The notes under the pieces: model-generated
Databases searched by the model: none
Told to the model about the DNA's origin: nothing
The model's input: only the letters and a program-made list of their open reading frames with translations
Virus record (IMG/VR): IMGVR_UViG_3300033153_006744
Location: 1-64,000 of that record
DNA length: 64,000 nucleotides
Reading direction: 5' to 3' (one strand)
Source of the DNA: a virus
Position numbers and translations under genes: made by a program
Part shown: in pieces, positions 42,401-50,536 of the stretch
How positions within the stretch are numbered: position 1 is the stretch's first letter
How the letters are laid out: every line of letters begins with the position of its first letter

Positions 42401-43784
42401 CTCCTGCAGAAGCAGTTGTTGTTAGATCATAAGAATCAAAAGAATCCCATGAAATAGGAGTGTAAACTGGATTGTCTGGGTCTGTGGTGGTATCAATAAT
42501 TTGACCTGAACCAGCAGTTATATCAATAAGAGCATTATCGCCACCATATATAGATATGACACCGCCATCAATCAATCCAGTTGAAAGATTATACGCGTTG
42601 TCAACAATCCAACTTGTACCATTATAATTATGTCTATTATTTGAACTTGAATCAAATGTTGTAATGCCCTCGCCTACAACAGAAACATCAGTTACAACAA
42701 CCCACGTACCACTTGTGCGCTCAACAACATCATTATCGCCAACCCCTGTTATTGTTCCCCAGTTAGCATGAAGAGAGCCCGTGTTTGATTGTAATATATA
42801 TCTTTGCCCATCTGCTCCTGCAGGTAATCCTACACCTGGAGCTGTTGTAGTTGCGTCAATAACTAATGCATTAACAGGGTTTGTGAAAAATGGGCTACCA
42901 CTTCCGCCAGCTGTATCGTCAACATATTTTTTACTCGCAAAGGCTTCATCGTTTGTTCCCATGTTAGTTGTGCTAGTATATCCAGCTGTATCGCCAATTT
43001 CAACTTTTTGCGTTGGAGAATTTGCGAAAAGTCCAAGTCTTTTGCTTATATCATCCCAGAATATTTCAGTGTTTTCAGTGTGCTTGTATTCACTATCTCC
43101 AGCATGCCAGAAAACCATCTGACCATCTGCAGACCCATCTTCCACATTTACATATGCAGCACCCAATTGATTTATTGCACTTTTTAAATCTCTAGTTCCA
43201 TTTAAAGAACCAGCAGAGAATAAATATCTACAACCTTCGTAATACGTTGCAACAACATTGGCGTCACCACTGCCTTTTGTAACTTTTATCCCTAATAGCT
43301 TAACTTTATCAATATTTGATTCTGGATCTTGAGCATCACCCTCAGTGGCTTCAGTTTCTTGCTCTAAAAACATTCTGTTGTATTCACGAGTTGGCTCTTG
43401 CTCTCCGGTTGCTGGGTTTAATGCATAACTATCGTGTTCTTTAGATAAGTTAAGGTAAACGCTATAAAAATAATCTCCATCGCCCAATCCATCCATATCT
43501 ATTTCTAATCTATATTGAGCATCTTTATCCCACTTCATCATTACGCTATCTATGTCAAACCAAAAGGCATCTTCATTTCTTTGTTTAAATACTAACTTTA
43601 AAATATCTGTATCATAATCTTCTTTTATCACATCCATATTGCTAACTGTTATTTCTGTAATAGCTCCTATTGCACCAGCTAATTTTGCAAGTATATCTAA
43701 TCCATTTGTCGTCATAGAATCGTACAGAAAATTCATATCATCCGCATCAACTACATAACCATTAAAAAAGTTTCCTCTACTCAT
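39468..43784 (-). CDS. Giant fibre protein, 1438 aa
   Basis: Largest gene in the window. Starts MSRGNFFNGYVVDADDMNFLYDS, a typical base-anchored fibre head. Tandem beta segments follow, several with VGNG/GLIDGG and the DKPGLIINQNDVTNNP chaperone-like repeat; the final part (TATLTVNLQAVAGATKKRFDIKN) is a phage-fibre tip motif. No transmembrane segment. Such length implies a long side fibre. It sits between tail chaperone and tape measure, which is unusual. Confidence 0.8.
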   Translation of the reverse strand: MSRGNFFNGYVVDADDMNFLYDSMTTNGLDILAKLAGAIGAITEITVSNMDVIKEDYDTDILKLVFKQRNEDAFWFDIDSVMMKWDKDAQYRLEIDMDGLGDGDYFYSVYLNLSKEHDSYALNPATGEQEPTREYNRMFLEQETEATEGDAQDPESNIDKVKLLGIKVTKGSGDANVVATYYEGCRYLFSAGSLNGTRDLKSAINQLGAAYVNVEDGSADGQMVFWHAGDSEYKHTENTEIFWDDISKRLGLFANSPTQKVEIGDTAGYTSTTNMGTNDEAFASKKYVDDTAGGSGSPFFTNPVNALVIDATTTAPGVGLPAGADGQRYILQSNTGSLHANWGTITGVGDNDVVERTSGTWVVVTDVSVVGEGITTFDSSSNNRHNYNGTSWIVDNAYNLSTGLIDGGVISIYGGDNALIDITAGSGQIIDTTTDPDNPVYTPISWDSFDSYDLTTTASAGDVVAIFLSIDETGALIERSQLGTPEQRRNTIDLGVVARNDSNDIVLFVNTPTNFVHNPGSSVQDFFETWGAFSVDGNKVEPNTTDLQIKKLIGNVFRSGVNARTNGKSPHVQGSAAQTPINPFNYKLGDGTDVTVAATQIDPDNYDDGSSAIASVPSGKFTVQRISMFAQGTVEVLYGQQIFNLLSEAKAALPTIDFIVPADSKGAIPLAYLIIKEGTTDLTDDVDAEFFQINTRGKIGGIGFQNLNSSGMVYDPGLTKNPDGSIDVGDGVANLFQTNDFTGDMKQYGLIGLDDQVLTDLDTNYVVADYNSGSPIFRVTLNVLEINESDVIPVYTIYRSGTTLEVLEWGQVGTGLVNKLHARLVKTDRFAHESGVALGEAATRYITTTNGVIWVGGNRTLIPATNSSTDQCEFWYHVSGVWTKSDETTYNNSQYDDGTDLQTLSGPGYGVVFVYQGVESDPHVYYVLGSESYTLVNAQTSQPPGNLPEVITSHAVLVGRIIVGSGDSTAEQIDSAFTKQFVAAPITDHNNLSNVQGGAANNNQHYGLFTTVANAEASGGHTDGDMVYVVETEAWYRYEADGAAYTDDNTYVLSTGDGGNTRFLAKAGKYLIDEFNVKSTANDTTVISVETSGSSNKIVELIENGVGDGRIKINDASGTTWISLWANFYSYFMDDLYVGANTGTARLEATVADDEDKPGLIINQNDVTNNPNAVEINNAGTGNSLQINTDEFVVKADGTLNVAGVTDYEDLVTSDDVIPNRKFVVDNNESTKFNVNQSTHGLSVLDAIYHNGTIYTEAQADDAETLGMLIVTEVIDTNNFVATLVGKTTITSHGLTIGEYYFVSDSVAGGLTATEPGTGSFSNPILFAVDANTLIVLPFRPSSVVDETGELSVISTATTYGLTNANDVLECTATLTVNLQAVAGATKKRFDIKNSGVGTVTLDGNSTEEIDGDETVEISAGDSRTIIANTAGTAWMLI

Positions 43785-43791
43785 TTTTCAC

Positions 43792-44082
43792 CTACTTCTT
43801 TTTTGAATTTAAAGCTTTTTTTACACTTTCCAAATACTTGTTCATGTCGTCAATATGAAAATTAGCTTCATCCATCGTCATATCTAAAACATCTTTTCTG
43901 CTAAATCCTGCACTTATACCATTATATAAACTTCTAACTAGTTTTGCTATAAGCCTGTATATGTCTTCTTGCTTAAAGCCTATATACAAGTGCCTTATGG
44001 CAGACCTAATCTTAAAATCATTCATAAATACATTGCTATGAATTATTTGTAAATTTTTACTGAAGGGTAATTCTTGTATTCT
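43792..44082 (-). CDS. −1 frameshift extension of tail chaperone (T part)
   Basis: Open frame encoding KNLQIIHSNVFMNDFKIRSA... to a Lys-rich end. Its only ATG starts lack ribosome sites, and it overlaps the end of the chaperone gene in the −1 frame. Shift at GTTAAAA (44082-44088) would give a fused protein of about 364 aa. SRKDVLDMTMDEANFHID is typical of the second part of tail assembly chaperones. Confidence 0.65.
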   Translation of the reverse strand, partial: RIQELPFSKNLQIIHSNVFMNDFKIRSAIRHLYIGFKQEDIYRLIAKLVRSLYNGISAGFSRKDVLDMTMDEANFHIDDMNKYLESVKKALNSKKK

Positions 44083-44885
44083 TTTAACAATTTTGCGTGT
44101 TCTTTGCGTAAGTCCATCGATGGAATAAGAGCCTGTATTGAAAAAGGGAGCTTTATACTCCATTTTTGTTTGCATTCTGGACAAGTAACACCTACTTTGC
44201 CAAGAAAACCACAATCAAATTGATCTATTATAGCAGCTAGTTCAAACATTGTGTCGCCATCTAATTTTTTTAAGAAGCTATTTAGATCATTTTTTTCTAC
44301 ACCCGCTATTTCATCTATTGCAACCATTAAAGGTACATGCATACCACTTCCGTATTGTTTAATTAAATCATTTAATTTTTCTTCATCTTTCGCTATAACC
44401 ATGTGCCATGTTATTTTTCCAACACTAGAATCATCTATTCTCTTGTTTCCTTCTTGCAACATTTTAACACCCTCTGCACTCAGGAAAGTTCTTTCATTTA
44501 AAATGTCTTCTAAACTTAACTCTCTTACAAAAGGCATCCCGCCAAATTTACATGTTTTTCTAATACAATGTTGCTCAAATAAATAAGGTGATTTTTTAAA
44601 GTTTATCAGCCTTAGTATTACCATTAAATCTACAAAGTCAGCTCCAGTACATTCTTCTACTTTAAAGCCACCGCCTTTATAACTTGAATTAACAACTTTG
44701 ATAATACTAAGGCTAACATATTGATAAACAGCTTGCAAAAGTTCAGCATCATCCTTTTCAGATAATGTATTTATTTCTGCGACTGTTAATTTTTTAACTT
44801 CTAATTCTGTCCTTGAAGATAATTTATAAATGCTACCACTTTTAATTTCTATGTCTTCTTTTTTAATTTCTAATTTGTGCTCCAT
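44043..44885 (-). CDS. Tail assembly chaperone (G part)
   Basis: 280 aa, between tail tube and the tape-measure side, the standard place. Helical protein with a cysteine pair CPECKQK near the end. It overlaps the following frame, as do G/GT of lambda and E/E' of P2. These proteins bind the tape measure during tail assembly and are not in the finished virion. The zinc-like CPEC at about 245 is an extra. Confidence 0.7.
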   Translation of the reverse strand: MEHKLEIKKEDIEIKSGSIYKLSSRTELEVKKLTVAEINTLSEKDDAELLQAVYQYVSLSIIKVVNSSYKGGGFKVEECTGADFVDLMVILRLINFKKSPYLFEQHCIRKTCKFGGMPFVRELSLEDILNERTFLSAEGVKMLQEGNKRIDDSSVGKITWHMVIAKDEEKLNDLIKQYGSGMHVPLMVAIDEIAGVEKNDLNSFLKKLDGDTMFELAAIIDQFDCGFLGKVGVTCPECKQKWSIKLPFSIQALIPSMDLRKEHAKLLKEYKNYPSVKIYK

Positions 44886-44912
44886 TAATCATTCTCCATA
44901 ATTATTTAATTT

Positions 44913-45368
44913 TTAAGATAAGTTTAATCTTTTTGCATAAGAATATGCTAAAGAAAAGTTTTCAGTTGCTGCATCAGTGTTGCCAGTATCTCCGCCGCTT
45001 TCGCCATATTTAGAATAACAAGCACCGAATAATCTCCAGCCTTCTTTTTCAACACCGTTTGCATCAGTCCTAATTAAATCAACTGTAAATAGTGCCCCGC
45101 TTATGTTACCGCCAGACTCTGGACTTACTGGAGTTCTTGACTCAAAGTCATCCCAAAGGCTTTGATCTTTTACTAAAGCGTTTGTAACGTCAATGGGTGT
45201 CCATGTTGCATCAACAGGTTCAACATGTGGATGTGGTCGACCACCCATTTTTACAGTCATTATGCTTGCTTCAACTTCAGGGAATCCCATAGTTAAAGCT
45301 GTTAAGATCTCTCTTCCATCTATTCTCATCTTAAAATATCTATTTGTATAAAATTTTGAATCAGCCAT
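44913..45368 (-). CDS. Tail tube protein
   Basis: 151 aa immediately after the sheath, the standard order. Beta-rich: FKMRIDGREILTALTMGFPEVEASIM, GALFTVDLIRTDANGV and GWRLFGACYSKYGE. Forms the inner tube hexamers. Ribosome site AGGAG. Confidence 0.8.
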   Translation of the reverse strand: MADSKFYTNRYFKMRIDGREILTALTMGFPEVEASIMTVKMGGRPHPHVEPVDATWTPIDVTNALVKDQSLWDDFESRTPVSPESGGNISGALFTVDLIRTDANGVEKEGWRLFGACYSKYGESGGDTGNTDAATENFSLAYSYAKRLNLS

Positions 45369-45382
45369 TTTAAACTCCTATA

Positions 45383-46969
45383 TTATTTCATTCTTGCAAC
45401 TCTTAAAGTAATAAATAGCGCAGGATCACCTAATGCAACTTGAACATCAGCCGTTAACCTACCCTCTCTTAATAAATTAGGTGGATTAAGGTCTTCACCT
45501 ACATCTACGATATAAGCTTCGCTAGGTTTTGTGCTTGCAAAGAAACCATCATCCCTATATACATCAACTATATCTTCTATATCTAATTCTATTTGTTTTA
45601 AATCATTTGTAGAAATTGTCTTATGTCTAATGTTTCTGTTTAAAACAGCACCAATCTCTCTTTCAAGTCTAATTAATGTTCTAAGGTTTGCAACCCAATC
45701 AATGTTTCCAGTCATATCCATTAATTTTTCACCTTCAATAACAGTTGATTCAGCATCACTATCAAAGATTAAGCAATTAACATTATATGGGAATAAAGCA
45801 TCAGTTACTTTTTTATAATTAGCTTCAATTCTTGTAACGCCTTTTATATCTGGATCTTGCAATAATCCATTTATTAATCCAGCTGCATTTTCACTAGTTC
45901 CGTTTAATAGTTCTCTATCTAATCTAACATATCTACCTAATACATGTGCAGTTGGATCATAATTAATGTTTCCATCAGCATCAGAAGTATAGACGTTTGT
46001 ATCTGGATTAGCTATTTTCAACCAAGGCCAGAAATAAGCTAAATTAAAAGAAAACTCATTATATGTTCCTTGCATTAATGTTTTAGTAGCTGCTGGTGTA
46101 GCTGATGCACTTAAATCTGCAATAGGCATAAATATAGTGCTTTCTCTAACAACTTCTATGTAATTCTTTATCTCTGTTATGCTTGCTATATCTAAAGCTT
46201 CAGGATAAGCTATTGCCGTTACGTCTTCCCCTCTATCAACATATCTAATTCCAGTTATGTTGGTTCCGGCTTCATCGGTATATCCTTTTACATCATCGCT
46301 ATCTAAACTTGTTACCCCATCATCTCCACCAGCTAATGTGTAATCAGCTAAAACAGGAGTATCAACGAGAACATCAGATAAGTCGACACCTTCAACAAAG
46401 TCATGACCATTAAATTCATCATTAAATTTAGTGAGCCAATAATTTTCTGTATCAGATAACAAGCAGCTTACATTAGCCCATTTTCTAAACCCACCGTCAA
46501 CTGTATCTAAAACAATAATGTTAAAACGATCTGCATCACCATCGTCTGGAGCTTCTAATGTCACCCTAAATCTAACAGGCCAAGTTCCCGCCTCTTTTCC
46601 TTGGAACTTAAATCTAGCAAATGGAGCAACATTTGTATCATCTGCAGTTATTTCACTTACAACATCTGTTGCTGTTGCTGGATCTGTAACATCAGTATAA
46701 TGCACTAACTTAACGCCATAACATTTTGTTGGTTTAATTGGACTTGCTTCTTTGAAAAATCTTTCAACATACTTATAAAGCGTTGCGTTTGCATGGTGTC
46801 CACCATATGCTTTATAGGCCTCATCTAATGTTTTAAATTCTGTTAAATCTAAAGGGCCATACGCTGAAGTTCCAACAAAAACAGGTACGGCGTGAGATTG
46901 CAAAGAATTAAGAGATGTATCTTTTTTGTTTACAATTTTACCTTGTACTTTTGAACCCTTGAATTCCAT
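45383..46969 (-). CDS. Contractile tail sheath protein
   Basis: 528 aa. Sheath family marks: PVFVGTSAYGPLDLTEFKTLDEAYKAYGG at the N-terminus, then FEGKEAGTWPVRFRV-like and, at the C-terminal core, LINGLLQDPDIKGVTRIEANYKK, LMDMTGNIDWVANLRTLIRLEREIGA and DVQVALGDPALFITLRV. Contracts to drive the tube. It decides that this is a myovirus. Confidence 0.95.
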   Translation of the reverse strand: MEFKGSKVQGKIVNKKDTSLNSLQSHAVPVFVGTSAYGPLDLTEFKTLDEAYKAYGGHHANATLYKYVERFFKEASPIKPTKCYGVKLVHYTDVTDPATATDVVSEITADDTNVAPFARFKFQGKEAGTWPVRFRVTLEAPDDGDADRFNIIVLDTVDGGFRKWANVSCLLSDTENYWLTKFNDEFNGHDFVEGVDLSDVLVDTPVLADYTLAGGDDGVTSLDSDDVKGYTDEAGTNITGIRYVDRGEDVTAIAYPEALDIASITEIKNYIEVVRESTIFMPIADLSASATPAATKTLMQGTYNEFSFNLAYFWPWLKIANPDTNVYTSDADGNINYDPTAHVLGRYVRLDRELLNGTSENAAGLINGLLQDPDIKGVTRIEANYKKVTDALFPYNVNCLIFDSDAESTVIEGEKLMDMTGNIDWVANLRTLIRLEREIGAVLNRNIRHKTISTNDLKQIELDIEDIVDVYRDDGFFASTKPSEAYIVDVGEDLNPPNLLREGRLTADVQVALGDPALFITLRVARMK

Positions 46970-46978
46970 TTATTCCTC

Positions 46979-47254
46979 CTATTTGATTACTTTAAACTCA
47001 TTTTCTTTAAGTTTAATTTTTAATTTATCTAGAGATCCTATTAAAATTGTTGTCTTATTGTATTCTATCTTTAACATTTTAAAGGATTTATTTTTAAAGA
47101 ATCCTGTTGTAATATTATATTCCCATCCATCACCTTCAACTATTTTCATTTCACTTTTAGGTACATTCTTTTTTTCTCTTTCTTTCTTGTCTTTTTTTTC
47201 TTGTTTAGCAAGCTCTTCTTTTATTGTAATTTCCTTTTTCTTTTTTTTAGTCAT
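46979..47254 (-). CDS. Lys-rich small protein before sheath
   Basis: 91 aa with a run of lysines at the start (MTKKKKKEITIKEEL). Start chosen after GGAGA; the longer frame has none. The C-terminal half is a small beta domain (WEYNITTGFFKNKSF, TTILIGSLDKLKIKL). Unknown virion or assembly role; overlaps the upstream gene by 8 bases. Confidence 0.6.
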   Translation of the reverse strand: MTKKKKKEITIKEELAKQEKKDKKEREKKNVPKSEMKIVEGDGWEYNITTGFFKNKSFKMLKIEYNKTTILIGSLDKLKIKLKENEFKVIK

Positions 47255-48161
47255 CTTTTCTCTCCACATTTAATGTTATATCTGTAATTTCATCATAAAC
47301 ATCTTTTATAACTTTATCGTAACTTGTAATAGGAATTCTATATATAATTATATCTAAAGAATCTGAAGGATAATTATCATTTCCAACTGTAAAGTTATTA
47401 TATTGCTCTATTTCCCATTCGTAATCAATGTCATCATGATTAAAAGAAGGCATCTTATTTCTTAAATCATATATTATCCTATTCTTTAACCTTAAAACTA
47501 TCTGTGGAGATTGAGACCAAAACATTATTCTTAATGTTATATCTTGTAGTCTTTCTCTAGCATTCTTATATAAGTCATTGACCCCCTGAACATCATCAGC
47601 TGGCAAAAACATCACATCGGCTGGAGTTACGCCAACCAAGCTAACCACAGAGCCAGTATCACTCATTTTGCTTAACTCTTGTCCAGATGTTTCACTCATA
47701 TAATCTTGGCTTCTATATAAAAAAGTTTCATGTAACCAAAATGTTTTTAGTTTCTTTATGAAAGTTTTTATTATATTTTCAACATCACACGCTTGTTCAT
47801 TTTCATCAGGCATTTCGTAAGTCCAAGAGTCTGTTTCTGTTACTGTTTCACCTGGTATAGGATCTAAATTGTCATCTAAGTTAGTAATGATTATATCTCC
47901 AAGCAAAGGAAACTTAGAAGGAGCACCTTTTTCATCTGTCCATGGGTCAGCATCATAAGCTGGCGTCCATATTCGCAACAAAGCACCATCTTCTAACACA
48001 TCAACTCTATCAGCAACAATGCCTTGAAACTTAACTTCAACAACATGTGGATTGCTGCCCACTGCAGCTATTCTGAAATTAGTGCCTATAATATAGACAA
48101 CATCTTTTCCAAATGTAAGTCCAGAAGGTTGTGAAATACTTGTAAAAGTTGGAACAGCCAT
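47247..48161 (-). CDS. Tail terminator-like protein with IPT/TIG domain
   Basis: N-terminal 90 residues match IPT/TIG Ig-like folds (TSISQPSGLTFGKDVVYIIGTNF, VKFQGIVADRVDVLEDGALLRI). The remainder (helical, then ITLRIMFWSQSPQIVLRLKNRIIYDLR) lies where the tail terminator is expected, between tail completion and sheath. 304 aa, larger than usual terminators because of the extra Ig-like domain. One-base overlap with its upstream gene. Confidence 0.65.
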   Translation of the reverse strand: MAVPTFTSISQPSGLTFGKDVVYIIGTNFRIAAVGSNPHVVEVKFQGIVADRVDVLEDGALLRIWTPAYDADPWTDEKGAPSKFPLLGDIIITNLDDNLDPIPGETVTETDSWTYEMPDENEQACDVENIIKTFIKKLKTFWLHETFLYRSQDYMSETSGQELSKMSDTGSVVSLVGVTPADVMFLPADDVQGVNDLYKNARERLQDITLRIMFWSQSPQIVLRLKNRIIYDLRNKMPSFNHDDIDYEWEIEQYNNFTVGNDNYPSDSLDIIIYRIPITSYDKVIKDVYDEITDITLNVERKDD

Positions 48162-48700
48162 TACCTTAAACCCTTAGCTTTTAAAGCTCTTAAAGCCTGC
48201 GTTGTAAACAAATGCTCTATATTACCTTTCATCTTTCGATAAATAGGGGCAATAAAAGGTCTAGCAGGGATATTTATTATTTTAAATCTGCCATCTTCGC
48301 CTTTTCTCATAATTGTTTTACCGTGTTCATGAACCCAGGCTATATTAACCATCTTACCTTTTTCGCCATCAGAGTCATATTCTTCATTTCTATGTATTCC
48401 AACAAAAAAAGAGCCTCTTCCTGTACTAGTTAGCCTAATGCTTCTAAGCAATTGCCCATATCTTATTAAAGCTTTGGTTCCCTTAAAGCCCTCTGCCCTT
48501 CTTCTTGCTATTGTTGCTTTAGCTAAGGGTTTAAATCTTTCATTATTGGGGGCTTGACTTCTTATTCCAAGTTTTATTTCTTTTACGGAAAACATTGCTA
48601 AACGTCTTAACACTAAATGCATAACTGGTTTAGCTTGTTTATATATTGTATTTAAAGCCGTTGACGCCTTATCCCAATCACCAAAAACATTTTTACCCAT
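48161..48700 (-). CDS. Tail completion protein (virion morphogenesis type)
   Basis: Start at MGKNVFGDW after GGGGG; a longer frame is available but unneeded. RFKPLAKATIARRRAEGFKGTKALIRYGQLLRSIRL matches the Mu gpG / P2 gpS virion morphogenesis family. 179 aa. Joins tail to head. Confidence 0.8.
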   Translation of the reverse strand: MGKNVFGDWDKASTALNTIYKQAKPVMHLVLRRLAMFSVKEIKLGIRSQAPNNERFKPLAKATIARRRAEGFKGTKALIRYGQLLRSIRLTSTGRGSFFVGIHRNEEYDSDGEKGKMVNIAWVHEHGKTIMRKGEDGRFKIINIPARPFIAPIYRKMKGNIEHLFTTQALRALKAKGLR

Positions 48701-48719
48701 ATTAACCCCCACTTTTTAC

Positions 48720-48748
48720 ATTATGCCAGTGAAATGCTAAAAAGTAAA
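48720..48748 (-). promoter_or_regulatory. Late-type promoter before tail completion gene
   Basis: Minus-strand TTTACT, 17 bases, CATAAT. The stretch from CTTTTT to GGCATAAT resembles that before the tape measure. It would restart virion transcription after the accessory island. Confidence 0.5.
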
Positions 48749-48806
48749 GCAATAATTTAATTAAGTTGTTTTTTTTATTGAATTATATTTAGAAATTGTT
48801 GTGAGA

Positions 48807-49391
48807 TTATTCTTTTTTGAAAAGTCCAAGTATCTTGCCAGAGTTCTCGTGTAAATACATCGCAAAGCTAGAACTAAGGATTCCTTCCATGAGAGCAGGT
48901 AACACAGCCATACCATTACCAACGCTATATAATATTGTAGCAGTTATACCTAACACAGACACTACTAAAACTTTTATAACAGGTTTTTGTTTAGACCAAA
49001 ATCCGCCAAACGCCTTAAGTCTCAAAATAGATAGCAATAAAAATATTAAAGACCCAATACCTAATAAGTATTTTTTCTCTTTGAATAAATTGTATGTCTC
49101 CTTGCCATCATCAATAATTTCTTCTTTAGTTGTGTTTTTACTTAGGTCAACATCTTTTAGTTCAGAGCTAACTCCAGCAGCCTTTAATTCATCTGATTTT
49201 TCTTTGTTTTCTTTTTCAACTTCTTTAATATCTTTTGTGATATTAGCAGGAAGTTTCTTTTCAACCTTGGCTTCAATCTCAAGCTCTTTGTTTTCTAAGA
49301 TAGGCTTTGGTACACCCTGTGCAAAAACATCAAATGTAAATGCAACAAAAAATACAGTTACAAGTGTCATAAAATAAAAAGTTCTCTTCAT
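48807..49391 (-). CDS. Secreted/membrane protein, holin-like candidate
   Basis: A signal peptide (TFYFMTLVTVFFVAFTFDVFAQ, cut likely after FAQ) is followed by a charged coiled section (about 30-105) and three C-terminal hydrophobic segments (YLLGIGSLIFLLLSILRL, VIKVLVVSVLGITATILYSV, ALMEGILSSSFAMYL). 194 aa. Membrane location is clear; a holin or a pinholin/antiholin is possible, as is an inner spanin. Located between the Csf island and tail completion. Confidence 0.6.
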   Translation of the reverse strand: MKRTFYFMTLVTVFFVAFTFDVFAQGVPKPILENKELEIEAKVEKKLPANITKDIKEVEKENKEKSDELKAAGVSSELKDVDLSKNTTKEEIIDDGKETYNLFKEKKYLLGIGSLIFLLLSILRLKAFGGFWSKQKPVIKVLVVSVLGITATILYSVGNGMAVLPALMEGILSSSFAMYLHENSGKILGLFKKE

Positions 49392-49405
49392 TTTTTTCTC
49401 CTAAT

Positions 49406-49819
49406 TTAATTAAATAATTGTTTAACTTCGTCATTTTCTTTTTCGTCAAAGTTAAATATTAGTAAATAGTTATTGTTAATATATAATTCAAAGTTAAAAA
49501 TAACATTGTTACGCTTAACTTCTAAATTAAAGCCAAAAACATCAGCCTCGCTTTTGGTAAAGCCTAGTTCGCTTAAGTCTGCTTCTATATCTTGCAGCCT
49601 TAACAGCCTTTCTTTTTCTAGGTTATTAGATCTAGTTGCTTGATCATGTGACATATCTGTCATGCTTTCTGGTTTTGATAGAAAGCCTTTTATTATATCT
49701 TTGTTATAGCTATATATTAAAAGACATATATTGCCTATTAGTATGTAATTATCTTTTTCTTTAATGTATGCCTTCTTAAGCATGTGTTCTAAGTTATCAA
49801 CAGTTCTTTCTTTTGTCAT
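49406..49819 (-). CDS. Hypothetical protein at downstream end of Csf island
   Basis: Start at MTKERTVDNLEHM after CGGAG; the longer frame begins inside the promoter. 137 aa: the first 80 residues are helical (IGNICLLIYSYNKDIIKGFL), the rest is beta (FGFNLEVKRNNVIFNFELYINNN). It follows csf1 but has its own promoter. A Cas11-like small subunit would be all-helical and about this size; the beta half argues against it. Function unknown. Confidence 0.6.
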   Translation of the reverse strand: MTKERTVDNLEHMLKKAYIKEKDNYILIGNICLLIYSYNKDIIKGFLSKPESMTDMSHDQATRSNNLEKERLLRLQDIEADLSELGFTKSEADVFGFNLEVKRNNVIFNFELYINNNYLLIFNFDEKENDEVKQLFN

Positions 49820-49844
49820 AAAATCTCCGTAAATTAACATTGTA

Positions 49845-49873
49845 TATATAGCATTTGTGCAATAAAAAAGCAA
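49845..49873 (-). promoter_or_regulatory. Promoter after csf1
   Basis: Minus-strand TTGCTT, 17 bases, TATATA. The -35 ends exactly at the csf1 stop. Same -35 as the promoter before the tape measure, so the 137-aa gene may be expressed late, unlike the Csf genes. Confidence 0.6.
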
Positions 49874-50536
49874 TTATTGTTTATCTTTGTGGTTGTTTAG
49901 CCTTATAAATGACAACACAACTAATAATTGCAACTCACTAAACTTAGAAAAAAACATCTTATTGTCATTGTATTTACTTAATCCGAACTTTCCGATAACA
50001 TTAAACTTTATACTTTTGCCACTTATTATTTCAGTTTTTGAGAACTTAAAGGCAATCATTTCCTTAGCTGTTTCATGAATTTCAAGCATATCATCAAGAT
50101 TTATTTTCACAAGCCCTTTGTCAGTGCCAATTGTTATTGAATCTTTATTATAATTAACCTTGCAAAAAAAGAAGAAATGTTTTTTATACGAGAAATTAAC
50201 ACCAACCATAAATGGGCTTTTCTCCTTTTTGATTAAATCAAAGAGAACACTCCTGTTTTTAGTTGTTATAAACTCCTTTTCTGTAGCAAAAAAGTTAACT
50301 TGCCTTAATGTTTGGTTTTCTTTTAAGTTTTTGGTTTTAAACAAAGAAGAGCAAGTTAAGCATAATGTTTTTGAGTTATTCTTAAAAATATAGAAGTCAT
50401 TAAAGTTAGCTGATACCGTATTCTTTATTAAGTATCCATTACTTACTTCGCAATTACACAATGCGCAGGTTCCTTTTTCTTTTCCATCTTCGTTTTTAAT
50501 TATATGTTTATCTAGTATGTTAACTATATCTTTCAT
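49874..50536 (-). CDS. csf1: Csf1: type IV CRISPR large-subunit-like zinc-finger protein
   Basis: 220 aa. The N-terminus has a four-cysteine zinc finger (C24/C27 in GTCALCNC and C59/C62 in LCLTC), as in Csf1 of type IV CRISPR-Cas. The rest is beta/alpha with TKNRSVLFDLIKKEKSPFMVGV and ends in KFSELQLLVVLSFIRL. In type IV complexes Csf1 binds the 5' side of the guide and is the counterpart of Cas8. It overlaps csf3 by 17 bases and has AAAGGAG before the ATG. Family call rests on the zinc finger, size and adjacency to Csf3 and Csf2. Confidence 0.75.
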   Translation of the reverse strand: MKDIVNILDKHIIKNEDGKEKGTCALCNCEVSNGYLIKNTVSANFNDFYIFKNNSKTLCLTCSSLFKTKNLKENQTLRQVNFFATEKEFITTKNRSVLFDLIKKEKSPFMVGVNFSYKKHFFFFCKVNYNKDSITIGTDKGLVKINLDDMLEIHETAKEMIAFKFSKTEIISGKSIKFNVIGKFGLSKYNDNKMFFSKFSELQLLVVLSFIRLNNHKDKQ

